From: Phoenix dactylifera
Taxonomy: Eukaryota; Streptophyta; Magnoliopsida; Arecales; Arecaceae
DNA length: 64,000 bases
NCBI RefSeq assembly: GCF_009389715.1
Contig: NC_052393.1
Span: forward strand, 620,001-684,000
Direction: 5' to 3'
The notes under the pieces are model-generated. The model saw nothing but the letters and a program-made list of their open reading frames with translations, searched no databases and was not told the origin of the DNA. The number at the start of each line of letters is the position of its first letter. The first letter of the stretch is position 1. Position numbers and translations under genes: made by a program. Of the stretch, positions 25,201 through 38,149 are shown piece after piece.

Positions 25201-26855
25201 CATTTGTAGGTTGTCCATTCTCAAACTTTGTGCTTTGTGCTGTTCAATTAGAGCATACTAAAGATCGCATTTCCCTTGCTACAAAAAAAAACTGTTCCTG
25301 GTTATACATGGATCTAACAAGTTACAACACATTATGATGATTCAATTGGTCCTACAAGGCCTTGGAGAAAGAACTGAATTTGCAAAAGATCATAATTAAG
25401 CCAATAAAGATCTGAATATGGAAAAGCTCTGCAAGGATATAAACAAACTGACCCGGTCACAATCAGGATTTTTCATCCACGATGGAATCTCAGGTAGGAG
25501 TGCATGCAAGGTTTTTGAATCTAACTCATTCAAGGGTCTTATAATTGGTTCCTGCCAGAAGGAAGCACAAGAAAAAAGGATAAACAAAAATTACTACATG
25601 AGCAATTTAACATGTGTACCTAATTATATCCATATGCACAATAAGTATTGATGATCCAAAAAAATAATGATAATAATTTCTGAAGTTTTTGCTTCTTGCC
25701 AGGACTGGCCAACATAGCTGTGCATTGCTCATTTCAAGATCTCTTTCAATGCAGCCGGATTGGTTTTCCCAGTCTCTCTTATATGAAGCATCAACATCCA
25801 ACTTTTGCCAAAAATGCATTAAAACAGAGAAATTATCTATAAATATCACGTTGAAGATCCAGTACAGCAAGTCAGGAAAAATAGAAGAAAATATCAGAAC
25901 CCAATAAGATAGATTATTTCAGTACTTCTTTTCAGAAAACTAAGGCAAGTCAAATCAGGACCAAAAAGAGGAATTCATATTATAAAGACTAATTCAAAGG
26001 CGATCTTACTAGAATTATGCTAAAATATGGTTGAACAATCAAGTAATTTTATCCAAACCAAAAAGGTAACAACTCAACCAAAAAAAAAAAAATCTTACTG
26101 AAGTTCGCTCAAGCAAGCAAAGATATTCCTATAAGACACTCTGCAGTCACATCGAACAATGTCTTATGCTAAGTTTGGAAAACATGCACAGCAGGAAGAA
26201 AGAAAACAAATCAGCCAATTCTTTCATGTGATGTCTAAACGCCAAGCAAACAAAACCCAAATCAGAAGAACACTCTCATCGGGCTTCCTCCACAGTCAAA
26301 GGAAATCAACAACAGAACATCAGGTTCGATCAAAAACCGACATCAAGAAATTTGCCAAAACCCTCATCTCGTTTCTCACTCAATCCATCAGGTGTTCGAA
26401 ACACAGACCCAACAACGCCGCTCTTTTAAAAACTATCGAAGAGAACGAACAACGAAGAAAAAGGCCAAAATCAGAGCCTTTTTCCTATTGGCTTTCCCGC
26501 ACAGCAGACCAAACAACGCCGGCTTCAGAAGAAAAGAAAGCAAAGAAAGATCACATTTTTATCTCAAAATATATTACGAAAAGGAAAAGGGAAAAAACAT
26601 GAAAAAAATTCTCATCGAGTTTCTTGGTTCTTGCACGAAAAAAAAAAAAGAATAATGAATCAATAGTGAAAATCATCGAATTCTAAAAACACTATAACAA
26701 CAAAAAGAGGAATTGGATTCAGAAGAAAAAAATCTGACCTCTTTTTCAACATCAGTTGGCTGGAAGTATATGTACAAGAAATAGCCGAGAAGAATCCCGA
26801 TGGGAACGCCGAATCCGAAGCCGACGATCCCCAAGAAAGTGCCCACAAAGCCCAT
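16264..26855 (-). CDS. SYT3: Synaptotagmin-3-like protein, complete (12 exons, 545 aa)
   Basis: Exons: 26855-26739, 25551-25453, 24651-24601, 24465-24342, 22997-22879, 22797-22696, 22536-22462, 19330-19254, 18837-18588, 18487-18122, 16607-16479, 16392-16264 (TGA). All borders are GT-AG with matching phases. Residues 1-33 form the N-terminal membrane anchor, 66-250 the SMP lipid-transfer domain (LKPLVPSFPCF, GLKLLGGDIMAIPGLYRF), 262-360 C2A (Asp279 and Asp285 in DFLGKSDPYVKL, then NPEWNEQF) and 425-530 C2B (NPYALILFRGEKKKTK, DPRWSEEFQF). The C-terminus GHVDINLSDVVNNGRIN matches my memory of Arabidopsis SYT3 better than SYT1 or SYT2. C2B lacks the Asp cluster expected for calcium binding. Family members tether the ER to the plasma membrane; length is normal (about 540 aa). 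Intron 7 holds a transposon at 20,109-20,771. Confidence 0.93.
17540..17569. repeat. (AAAAG)n microsatellite in SYT3 intron 10
   Basis: About six AAAAG units, inside a region (17,460-17,850) where words like CATGCATGCGTGCACA and a CACTAA..AACAG motif recur about every 110-150 bp. Confidence 0.8.
19719..19803 (-). mobile_element. tRNA-like SINE fragment in SYT3 intron 7
   Basis: On the minus strand, TAGTTCAGCTGGTTAGCAT (A-box region) precedes GGTCCAGTGTTCAAAGCC (B box). Same family type as 11,628-11,720. Confidence 0.55.
20109..20771. mobile_element. Non-autonomous TIR transposon in SYT3 intron 7, with 8-bp TSD
   Basis: A 663-bp element starting CAAGGTTTGCTGAACCAGTA and ending in the inverse of CAAGGTTCACCGAACCATCC. 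A perfect 8-bp duplication ACTCATAG flanks it (20,101-20,108 and 20,772-20,779). The ends are rich in GTACCG/CGGTAC words. It contains a short tandem repeat (CTATTCCACATACAAAGATTC twice near 20,368-20,420) and a GA-rich tract. No transposase. The TSD length fits hAT or Mutator superfamilies. A 162-bp relative is at 43,936-44,097. Confidence 0.82.
22609..22655. repeat. CGCACATA alternating purine-pyrimidine tract in SYT3 intron 6
   Basis: Repeats of ACACGCACAT and GCACGCATGC about 40 bp from the exon 6 donor. The left duplicated block is cut by the window edge before this point, so it cannot be compared. Confidence 0.7.
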
Positions 26856-27565
26856 CGTCTACTCTCTCTCGCGCGCGCAATCATCGAATCGAATCGAGAT
26901 GGATTGAAAAAGAGAAAGCAAAATAGGATCGGGCGGCTTCGGCCTCGGGAAGAGACTAGTCTCCGGAGAACTCCGTCCCGAGACGGAGAACGGCAAGGCC
27001 TAGGAGTACCCGAATAAAACCGCCAAAACTAGTTCTTTTTCGGCCAACGGTTTCGACACGTTAGCGTTTGAAATCACGCATGTGCCACTCTCCTTTTACA
27101 TAATGCCTGATTTGCTCCGTAAAGGCTTGCCTCTTTTAATAAAAAAAAAAAAGAAAAGATTCTCTTTCAATAAAACCAACCACTAGCGTTTCAAACCTTC
27201 CTACTTTTTGCTGGCTTTTCCTTCTTCGTCTTCCTTCTCTACGAAGTAATTTCGCATGAATGATAAATACTTGCATGATACTTCTTGGAGAATGGTCTAA
27301 ACCAACTCGATGCTTACAAAGCCATGCACATCGCAATTTTTTTTTTTATGGATCGGATGATTTAAATTAACTAAAAAAAATATATTAATTGGAATCAAAA
27401 AATAACATATTAGAAAACTAGGTAGAAAGAACAGGTGAGGATACCTAGAGAGTGGATCCCATATGATTCGCTGTACATGATACTATCCAATCAGTTGTAT
27501 TGTTCATTTTTTTATAAATATGCAAAATCTCAAAATATAGTAGTGATCACAATAGTCTCTAACAC
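22692..27565. repeat. Right copy of the tandem segmental duplication (visible part)
   Basis: Matches 1-6,941 in direct orientation. It retains the empty transposon target site at 27,046-27,053. The homologous block must extend further left than 22,692 because the left copy is truncated only by the window edge. The boundary at 27,565 lies next to a LINE relic. Confidence 0.93.
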
Positions 27566-27570
27566 TTCTA

Positions 27571-27855
27571 TAAAATAGGATGAAGCCTATCCTTATCTCC
27601 AGGTAAGTCAGAAAGCCATCTGATAGAATCATCCTCCAGATAAATCTATAAAGCTTGTAATTTGTATACAGCATAATTCAGTTCCACCTGCAACTCTGCC
27701 ATTGAAATCATGATATAAAAAAAATTTAGCACCACTAGCAACTATGAAAGCACTACTCTCACTTTGAATAATGAAATCTGCTCTATCTATATCACCTCTC
27801 TCGAGTACATTGCTATCAAAATTGATCTTGAGGATATAGAAAGACGGTGGTTCCT
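27571..27855 (-). pseudogene. LINE RNase H domain relic
   Basis: Minus-strand translation gives a degenerate plant-LINE RNase H-like segment: LKINFDSNV (usual form KLNFDG), ADFIIQSES, IVASGAKFF, and after a frameshift MAELQVELNYAVYKLQAL, stop, IYLEDDSI. These match the order of the family's LNFDGS, GFVIRD, AELxA and LEGDS motifs. Frameshifts and stops make it non-functional. Confidence 0.6.
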
Positions 27856-27859
27856 ATAT

Positions 27860-30800
27860 AAAATATGTTATATAGGGAGACGCGGAAAATGCAAGTGCAT
27901 CACAACACTTAATTGCCATGTAGGACTTGAAATTGAGTGAAGGAGTGGAGTGGTTACCACACACAATATTCTTTTTTAAATTAAATTATTTAAAACAATC
28001 CTATTATCTCAAATATTAGGTCAGCGTGATGACGAAGAATTGTTTTACATTTGTCTTACTAGGTGCACAATTTTTACCTTACAAGATTCCTTGATTCCTT
28101 GATAAGCTATATCAAAAGGTGACAAAACATGTGCATGGACGGTCTGGCTTGGTTGGCTATTTGAACTTTTGTTTGTTTGTTTGTTTGTTTGTTTGTTTTT
28201 GGAAGCATGCATCTGATGTCAACACCTAGATGATTAGCTGTACATATAAGGTGATGCCACCCCATCACCAAAGCAGATCCATACTTGAAAATTAAGTGTT
28301 GAACAATCTAGGAGTTAATGAATAAGTTTCAAGCTTTTGAAATTTTTGCTAGGCCACTAATATAATCCGAATTTGTGGTCCTTGTTCTGACCGGGAATTC
28401 ATGGTCCTTGTTCAAGAGCTTTGCCTTCCATTTTCTAAGAGTGTTGCACCATAATTTCTTGTTACAATTACAATTGGGAGTAGCATTGCATCCCCACGTA
28501 TTTTTATATCAATACCCATAGAATCTCATGCAACTATATCGCTACCTTCGTGCCGTGTTCCATTTGCAAAATTGGTGGCCACATAGGCAAGCTTGCGGTG
28601 TGCCATTCTTCTGTTTTAGGTATCACAAATTTGACCCGAGGGGGATCCTAATATTGTTCCATCATAGATAAATATCGAATTGCCTGTCAATGAGGCTGCC
28701 AATCCAATCCTCAGAAATATATTACAATGGAAACATGCTTGTTTTGTATTTCAAGCAACTAATATTGTAAAGATCTGTGCAGACGTTTGTTTAATCTCAT
28801 ATCGGTTATTCGCTGGATATATCTTGAATACTTATACAGAATCAAAAAATATAAATAATACATTTCAGCTAGTTTTTTTGGACGAGATCTTGGGTTATTA
28901 TACTGTATATCAGAAAAGTAATCAACGAGCCGACTAGCTTGTACCGAAGCAATCCATGGTGTTTTTTTTTAAAAAAAATGGATGCATCATACATAGCTGG
29001 TATGAATATATTTAAAAAAGTTGAAGAATAACAAATATCGGAGTGCACCGGATAATCCCCTCTCTCTCAGCTAAAGAGTTTTTTCAGAATGATTAGCCAC
29101 ATAAGAAGCTATCCAATCTTGTCAGGCTTCTATCTTACGCTCGCCGAGATTATTATATGCTGATGCTATGGGTTTGAACTTTATCAGACTTAGTTATAGC
29201 ATTGCCGCCGACCCCTTGTACTGCAATCTTTGACGATTCATAAAACACCTTTTTCTGGATGAATGGTCCCATAAACCTCTTTGAGGAGTCATAAAATTAA
29301 AAAAACGTAAATGTTAATTATTTTAATATTAATTTCAGATCAAAATAAACGTACGACTACAATCAAGCATCCTAATTGCTATAATGTCCGTGCTGACTTA
29401 GAAACCATGGAGGCGTAGACATATTGCATGTATTACTTAAGAAAGAAACGATCAGGAGCCGGAGACTCTTGTTTTCTGATGACAGCACACCCAATATCGG
29501 CAGTTTATTATACTTTAGCTCTGTGTTTTTTATTTTTCTTTAGCAAAAAGCTTTGAATATTTTGTTGACAGCCAGGGATTACTCGACCGTGTCAAGGGTA
29601 GGAGCACCAAACATGACAAGTGCAGGAGCGCCAAACATGACCACGTCACGTAGTAAAATAGGCCAGATACAGAGCACCCTCTACATTAGGTCATTATTAT
29701 AGGAATATTAGACTACTAATGAAATGAGGTTGAGGATGTATGTTACAACCTCATAACGTTGCAACAAATGCAAGATAACGTTGCAAGTTTCACTTGCAAG
29801 GTAAAGTTTTTTAATTGCTAGTCAACACCTAGGTTTCGATCCCCCCCTTCGTTACGATTGAGAGTTTTGAAGGTATTAGGGAAAAACAAATCAATCCACC
29901 CTAGAATCAAGCGTGCATTTTTGTGAGATAGCCAATTCCTTGCAAAAAAGCTTTCTATCAATAAACGAATAAGGAAATTCAATAGTTAAATTGTTTATGT
30001 CGAAATAGTGCCATCATCAAAGAAACTGAGATATTCTTGAGTATGATGGTATGTAGAATTGCTTTTACCATGGTTCACCGTTTCGATCCGAATAGAATGG
30101 TATCCATATCTGGTACAGGTAGTATACCGATGCTTGGTATGTCGAAGAGATTCTGTACTGTTTCGATACAATGCTAATGTGGCACCAATATAAGATCCAG
30201 TGCTAAGATGACGAATCTTAGCTTTCACTAATCAATAATGCACTGCCAGCTTATATGGTCTTGATATATAAATGTTTTCTTGACAACTCTGATGAGGTAG
30301 CATCGTATGCAATGGGAAGAATCAATAGAAAATTCGTCTCCCTGCGGAGGTTAAGCCAATGTCTTTTTCGAAAGGTAGATATGCTAACCAGGAGACCAGG
30401 AATATCTACCAAAGCTAATGCAACGTGGAACTCTTGTTTGATCCATTTGTCACGGTCACGGACGCTGAAATTTCTACTCACTACCTAAGCCGATTGATTA
30501 GTTAAAGTCTCTGTTGCAGGGTAGGTTCGTACCAGCATCATCATTAACCATATAGCCCACGCTCTTTAACTTTTTATATCGGATTTTGTAGATAAAATCT
30601 TGCATCTCAATTATCTAGTTGGGTTCTTTAACCATGTTTGGCTTTACTATAATTTTTCCCTCATATATACTAATACCGCAATACTAATTGGGATATGATG
30701 GAGGCTGTGAATGATTCAAACTTCAATCCAGTATGTTCTTGGATGCTCCTGATAGGCTTCAGGTCTAGATTTTCTCAACCTAGAGCATGCATTTGAAATT

Positions 30801-33440
30801 TTAGGTGTAAAATTTACTGTACCAATTGGCACCATCCGTATCGTACCATACCGATACGCAGTCTTATATTGTATCATATACCGATGCTGTTATAGAGTGA
30901 TATCGTTATGGAATCCAGTATCAAGATGGCAAATCTTATTTAAGTGGTTTCAATTTGGCTAGGCTTTTGCTGTCTTGGGTCAAAACCGAGGGCACTAGAC
31001 GTCTAGATCTGTGCTTTGATGTAGAGCTCGAATGTAAACCCTTCAGTCCATGTTCTAAAATTAAAGTCTTTTCCGTCTGTAATTCAGGTTTGAGTCCAAT
31101 CCAGATGTCTTGACCCATTTGAACGGTAGGTCTGCACAGCGTATTAGTCCCATACGACAATTTTGATTTTTTAAAACGCTTGGAGGCGCATGAAGCAATG
31201 GATTCGTGTTGAATAAAGCTGTGGTGAATAAAGCATATTCCTGGTGCCCTGGGTTGTATACTTTTTTAGCCACCTATTGCTATTAAAAATTCATAATAAA
31301 AATATGTTGAAAACGTTTCTTGATAAAATCGATTTTTGATTTTTTTTTTATTTTAATATCGTGGCAACTTCAAAAGGTTCTAATGATCAACAGACACGTA
31401 AAGGGAGCTATCTTCTTTTGTTTAGATAGTTAAAAGTTTCAGGGGAATAACATTAAAGCGGATAGCTTGAGATCCCCAACTTTTACGTTACAGATCAAAA
31501 GGAGACGGACAGAATAAAGCAATTACATATGCAGAGCTCCTTTTCCACCATCCTCCGGTCATTTAAGCTGTCCAAGAGCGTGGGCAGCAGCAGGTGATTT
31601 TGATGCAAACATTTACCATGCATTTTTACTATTAATTAAAACTTTATCTGTGACGACCCATGCAAGCATGTGTTTAGTCAAGAGATCTATTAGGGCTGAC
31701 CACGAGCCGATCGTGATGTTTGAGATTAGATTTGAATGGATTTGAACTTTTAGCTTAGGTTAAGTTTCGCTCAGAACTGCAATATTTTAAATTGTGTACG
31801 GGGGTGCATTCGCATCTAGACTTTGAAGTGACCAACATGAGCTCGTGGTTTGGGACTTTGAATCCAATTAAACTGGTGTCAAGTATGTCTTTCTTTGAAT
31901 TTGGTCCGGATAATGGAATGGTTTTCATGATTACAAACAGGGCAGGTTGAGTAAAATTTGTAGCTTCTGACTTATTTAGACATGAACTGGAGATAGGAAT
32001 GCGCAGCAAGCGGCCCACGCACAAGTAGCTACGTTGGGTCAGGCCATATGTTGGGCCAAGAATAGTTTGGGCAATGACCATTCGGGCCCACGTCAAGCAA
32101 GTCACACGGCCGTAAAAGGTCACCACGTGGCCCACGAACATTTGGGAATATTATGCTTTGCAAGCAAGCTTTATCTTGCCTTTCAGTCCAAATGCAGTTA
32201 GATTTGCCGCAAAACGCGATAAGCGGGTGGCGGAAGTCAGTTCACCTCGCCACTCAAATCTCATGGTGATGGTGATATAGACCTACGTTCAACTCCTGCA
32301 TTAGTCTGATTTAGTTGAGAGTGCATGGTCTGCTATAATTTGGGCAAGCATACACTACCTAGGTTTGCGCATGGTTCAGTATGTAAAGTACTTTTGTCAA
32401 GGTAATGATTGTGCCAATTTCAATGACAACAAAAAGATAGCATCATATTAAATTTGATCTTCACATATCCATACACACCAATACGGCATACTTCTATCAG
32501 AAGGCTAAAATTCAGAAATGATGAAGGCATCTGCTCCTTACGAGTGCTCTGGATTTAGAACTAGGTCCAGTGGAAGGTCAGCCAATTATTGGAGAGAGAG
32601 AGAGAGTGAAATTGATCTCTATCTCTTGCACCAAGAAAAAGGAGAACTTACTGTTGCTCCTAGAATCCGGGTTGAGGTTGGTCGCTACATAAGGTACACC
32701 AAGGTTGGCCTTTGTCGAAGTGAAAGGCAGGTCATCCAAGAGCTAGAGGGCAGCTTCTAGGATTCATTGGACTAAAGTCACCATTTCGAGAAGCAAGTAT
32801 AACCTCCAAGAAAGTCTACTCACTGGAAAGTTTCTGATGGAGACTCTCTGTTGATTAACTCAGTAAAGATTTCGAGCAACAGTGGAAGAAAGAAAGAAAA
32901 TGAGAGCGAGAGAATGTTTGAGAGAGAGACAGTGCTTGAACGTGTTTACCCGAGGATTTACCAATTATCCCTATATATAGAATGGGGCAAATATAAGTTA
33001 TCTTATTTGTCAGAAAGCACGATAATTGCACGGTAATGTATCTTCATGGTATATCTGCAATGTTAATTATATTGATTGTGCATTTATGGTCAAGCTAGGT
33101 CCACCATTATCCAAACCATAATTGCCACTCTTTTAATAATCTTTGGCGTTTGGGTGGACCGACCAGCATAACACGTCTGCCAAGACCAAGATCAAAGAAA
33201 TCAGGACAACCTGATGTTAAGATGAACAATATTTTTCTCGTCACTTACTAATTTGGCCAGTTGGTACTCCAACAATTTAGACTTTTTTAAGCTATGTCTT
33301 GAAAAAGAGAAGGATGATTATTAGAAGCACCAGCTAGTCAAATGCAGCAGTAATCTTCAACGCCATTGTATTCAACATGCGTGTATGAACATTTACGAGT
33401 TAAGACAATGGAATCAGCCCAGTCCAAACCCACCTCCACG
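27860..33440. other. Long gene-poor intergenic region
   Basis: No gene recognised. It contains a (GTTT)n run at 28,168-28,200 and two GTACCG/CGATAC-rich stretches (30,070-30,215 and 30,805-30,930) that look like decayed relatives of the CAAGGTT elements. 32,520-33,020 has a TATA-like CTATATATA near 32,970 and GAGAGAGA tracts, possibly an old LTR read on the minus strand. Open frames of up to 128 codons here show no recognised domains. Confidence 0.55.
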
Positions 33441-33570
33441 CTCTTCCCTTGACTATGATTTATAATTCCGCAGCGTTCGGCTCCATTCCTTTGAAAAGGT
33501 CAAGCATGAGAAACGATTCTGAAAAAACAACCTCGTACACCCAAAACACACCCACCCGAAACAAGGTACT

Positions 33571-33578
33571 CCACGTGG
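33571..33578. promoter_or_regulatory. Palindromic G-box CCACGTGG upstream of the OZI1-like gene
   Basis: CCACGTGG lies 336 bp before the start codon. G-boxes bind plant bZIP and bHLH factors and are common in stress-responsive promoters. The role here is inferred from position only. Confidence 0.45.
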
Positions 33579-33913
33579 ATAGAATCGCCCCTAGACCCTT
33601 GGGGCCCGTAGAACTGAGAAATAAAGTAAACGTAATCTTCTCAGGTCCTTGTAACAAGGGAAATAAAGAATTAATATTTTTATTCTCTTTAGGGCAACGG
33701 AGGAAGGTGCCCTTCTAATCTCTCGTTATCTTGTGGCCGGCTTCCACTCGTCTTCCCTTCCCCCCATTTCTGACCGGCGACGTTGACTTGTTAAAAGAAA
33801 TCGAATTCCTCCAACTCGCTATTTAGAGTCATCTCGCCTTCCCCAATTCCATCGCCACTCTCTCTCGCTCTTGCTCTCGCTTCGAATCGGAGAAGGAAAG
33901 AAGTGAGGGAACG

Positions 33914-36166
33914 ATGAATTGGATCAGCCGCAAGATCCATCTCTACAACGTGACGATGGGCCTCTACATGCTCGATTGGTGGGAGCGCTATCTCTTCAGT
34001 ATCCTTTCTCATCCAATATTTCCCTACTTTAATTCGGATTCATCCATCCATTACGGCTCAATTTTTTTTCTTTCTTTGAGGTTCTGCTGTTTGATTCGGC
34101 GAATTAAAGAAACCTACCGTGGAATCACTACTTGAGCTTTTGCATCCGCCGTGTCTCACTTCTTTTTCTTATAATTTGGCTCCGTCTGAAATTTCTATTC
34201 AGTGTCATGCAAGGGCTACAGAATTGCATCAAATTTTTGTAATTTTTATGGTTTCTTAATCCATGAAATTTTCCCCCCTTTTTTATATTAAGGACGATGT
34301 GCTGGTCTTTATTTTGCTCTGCTTCAGCTGCTTCGTTTCTCTTTCATATCACAGAATCGCCACCATTTCCTTCTAGGTTTCTTCATGGGTTACCGAGGTA
34401 TTTTTGGAGTTTTTGTTCCTATGATATTATACTAAGGATACTCTGGATTGTGGGCTTTCTTAACTCTGGTAGACATATTAATCCTTATTTTGCTCTGGTT
34501 CATCTGCTACAATGGATCTCGTTTCGCAACTGAGTTCTATGAAAGGTAAAATCTCTTTCCCTAATTTTGTTTTCTATTTTTTTTTCCAGAAAAGCCTGAG
34601 GAATATTACTCCAAGGTTACTCTAAGAAATATTTTCAGAGTGTGGAGGCAGCCATTTGGATTGGACCATGACTTGAGCTGATTAATAGTAACTACCACAC
34701 ACCATAGACAATTTTCCTAATAGATTCCCTTATGATACACCGACACCAAATGACCACACTCACTCTAAAAATGATTAAAGTGCACTGCCTCTCACAGTAG
34801 ATTGCCTTCATGCAAGAAAAAGTCATCTTGGGCTTCCAATCTGCAGCAAGAACTTGACATCATCAAATGTATATTCTGAACATTTTACTTCTGATGAAAG
34901 TCAGAGAAAACCATGACTGTTTCAGTGTATTAGAATTGAGGTGGGACCAACTGTAAAAATCTGAACATAGCAATGAATGTTCATTTTCTCTTCATCTCTG
35001 TTTATGACCCCTTTCAGCAAAGTTGGCCAATTTGTATCTGTTAACATATGATTGATCGACTCCCTTTGAATTGGACACTTAACTAAGTGCTTTCTCAGGA
35101 AAAAAAGTTTAAATTAATCTACAATTAGTTATGGAGTATCTGTATAATAATTGGTTTATGTAACAAAAAAAAAAAAACTATTTAGAAATCTAGACTGTTT
35201 ATTATATTGCCCTTAGAAACCAATCCAGCAATAATATGATTAAAAAAAGTGATAAATACACAAATATCTTGCAAATTGAATTTCTCTTATAAGTCAAGTT
35301 CAATGTGAAACCATAATACATAACACTAGCCACTAGCCCTGGATTGCTTATTGAAATTTCTACAAGACATGAGCATGGCCTGATGTGTTCTCATGATTAG
35401 AGTAGTGCACAACGAAGAGGGTGCAAGCACACACAACGAGAACTTTAGATATTAGATTGCTAAGGTAGATGTGCGGTAAGAACAAGAATAGTACAGTTTA
35501 TTATGAATAAATTAGAGCAAGCACTTAAGAACAGCACCTATCAGACATAATGATGGAAAACAAGTGGATTAGTAGGATCTAGTAAGTAAGGGGCTTAGAT
35601 TTGCAGAATATCAAGAAACAAGCAGCCAAGGTTGTGAAGAAGTATTGTAAATGCTTATATCAACAATGAAGGTAGGCCTTGACAGGAATGAGCAAAGAAG
35701 GATTTGTAAGGCCGACCTTGATGTGTGGTTGTAGCTACTCCGTGGGGCATTTGCACCTCGGTATTGTTATTTCTTGTTTCTCCTGGCTGGTCGCCTTTCT
35801 ATTCATGGTAACCATAGTCATGTTCTAGCTATATTTCAAAGCATGTCCTGTGGAGTTGTCTGTTGTTTGTTTAACCTTTTTGGCCATTTCTTGGATGGAC
35901 CTGTCCATTTTCTTCGAACCCCTGACTTTTTATTAGTTACCATATTCTGACTGCTATTTATATAATTCAACAATCTATCAACAATCGTCAGGTAGATAAT
36001 TCCGGGTATTCTATTTTAAATGATATGCATGTTTCTTTATTGACAATGGTCAAGCAACATGGTGTTAATTGATGGTCCTTTTTTTTCCCCCTCTTTTTTC
36101 AGCTATCTGAAGTCCACACTCTTGGCTGGTGGCCACTCTGCAATGGAAGGAGTTCATCCTAATTGA
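33914..36166 (+). CDS. OZI1: OZI1-like small stress-related membrane protein (3 exons, 73 aa)
   Basis: Exons 33914-33998, 34473-34545 and 36103-36166 (TGA) join in frame with GT-AG borders. The protein starts MNWISRKIHLYNVTMGLYML, then DWWERYLF, a hydrophobic span (ILILILLWFICYNGSRF), and a short hydrophilic tail ending HSAMEGVHPN. This matches my memory of the Arabidopsis ozone-induced protein ATOZI1 (MNW..RK..LYNVT.GLYMLDWWERYLFN...LWFI.YNGSR), a small conserved plant protein of unknown biochemical role, with one predicted membrane segment at about residues 28-45. The C-terminal tail is longer than I recall for the Arabidopsis protein. A G-box lies upstream and an AATAAA at 36,189-36,194 could be its polyadenylation signal. 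Intron 2 is 1.56 kb with no recognised insert. Confidence 0.88.
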
Positions 36167-36199
36167 TGATCAGAATATGGAGAGAAATAATAAAGTGTG

Positions 36200-38130
36200 C
36201 AATGAAGTGTAGACTGATCATATTTAGTGGTTTGGAAACGTTTTTTTTTTTTATTAATCCCCTGTGCAACATCGAAGCCCTGAGTTTATCTGTATAGTAG
36301 ATCACCATGGGGTGTTTCTTGAAATATTGTTCTTTGGAGAACCTGTCTCTTTCTGTATTATTCGTGATGACATTAAGTATAACTTCTCTCTTAATGTAGT
36401 AGGTGGAGCTTGACTCCTCTCTTTTCTTTAAACAAAAATTGTATACTTTTTTTCATGAAATTATTTCCATACAACATATGCACTCTCTTGTATTCCACTT
36501 TTTCTTTTTCTTTTTTCCATTTGGACTTGATCTAGTGGCTTCGATAAACCACACTGGACTTCCATTGAACCCTAGATTATCACTTTGTCTTTATGAGTAC
36601 ATGCAAAAGCCAGGATGGCACTCTGAGAAACATCTACGAACATAATTATACCCACTTAATTATGCTTTCGGTTTCAAGGCAATTGTTACAACTTGCAAAT
36701 TAAGAAACAGTTATCAGCAAATAAATTTGAAGGAGCTTCTTATGTATTGTCTTTAAAGCCTACGCTAAGATTGTAGGAGTTTCTTGCTGAATAATTGGAG
36801 TTTACTCATCTTAACATCAATGCGTTTGGCCTCTGGAGTTTCTTATAAGAATTAGGGCTGGATATGTTGAACTTGACTCCTAAACTTGCTCCAAACGTGG
36901 CCAAAATGAACTGGCAGGCTCACAATGACAGTGATTCTTTGAAATCATCAAATTTGATCAACGGTTCGTAACACGATATTGAATGATAACTATTACAACA
37001 CACAATTTTGAAAGAGAACCCTGATGAAGTAGGATTAGAATATTAGTAATCACATTAAGAGTGACTAGAATATATGCCCCTTCTAGGCTGAAGATTTTGG
37101 GCATCTTTGTTTTTACCGGGTTATTTGCCAGTTCAGACAGAACCTGCCTCACTTTGTAGTACTTGCCTTTGGAGGCTTTCAATCAAAACTACCGGCTCCA
37201 AAAAAAAAAAAAAAAAAATCTGAACTGAGTATTTCAATTTTCAAGGGTTCACATATTTCAGAATACCCTAAACCGAAGACTTTATGTGCATATCCTCTTA
37301 AATCCTGATATAAAACACAAGATTCTTTTATCAAGTTAAAGTTCCTGTCACTGATGGATAATGCCCATATGCTTTCACTCCTTTGAGGACTAGATTCTTA
37401 ACCAGAGGGGTTTTATACCTAAGCTATCATAAATCATGGCTTTTCATATAAAAAGCAAAGAGTGTACTTCCAATAATATGGTTGCTAACTTACCAAATTG
37501 ACAAACTCTTATTAGCTATATCAAAAACTTAGATATAAATAATGCACTCATTAGATTTTTGAGAGTTGATGGTATTAAAGAGTGGCTGATTTATTTTTAT
37601 CAGCCTTTTCCATGACATACATATACATGCCTATGTGCGCACATGTTTAAATATATAAATATATAAACAAAACTAAATTTACATGTAATTTAAGGGCCCA
37701 TTCGGTATTATATTGTTTCTTGTCTCTGTTTTCAGAAATCCAACAGAAAAAATGATCAAAGCTATGCAGCATGTATAATATTACCCATTTCTTTTTCTTA
37801 AATTATTTGTCAAATCTTTAAATCTTTTTGTGTTAAAAGATATATTACCTTTAGAAAGAGTGAAAATAAAAATAATAATAGCAGTTTTGTGCAAATTTAT
37901 ATTAACATCAATTATCATATGGTATTTTATTAACTTCTATAGAAATGATGTTATCATATGTACCTTTTGAAAAATAATCAATTATTTATTGTCGATAAAA
38001 GTAAATTTTTATTGCTTGTTTTTGGTGCATCAGAGATATTGATAAAATGGGTTATTTTCAGTGCTACTGAGCTTTTGAAAATAAATGTGCAAATATACAT
38101 CAAATACTAATTGGTGTTATTAAAATTTTA
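36200..38130. other. Intergenic, no gene recognised
   Basis: AT-rich sequence between the OZI1-like gene and the EIN2-like upstream region. Short open frames only; a poly-A run at 37,201-37,218. Confidence 0.6.
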
Positions 38131-38149
38131 TTATTTTTTACGAAATGTT

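Noticed and set aside
31755..32141. 128-codon minus-strand open frame
   Set aside because: No recognisable domain, no splice context, and a composition like surrounding repeats.
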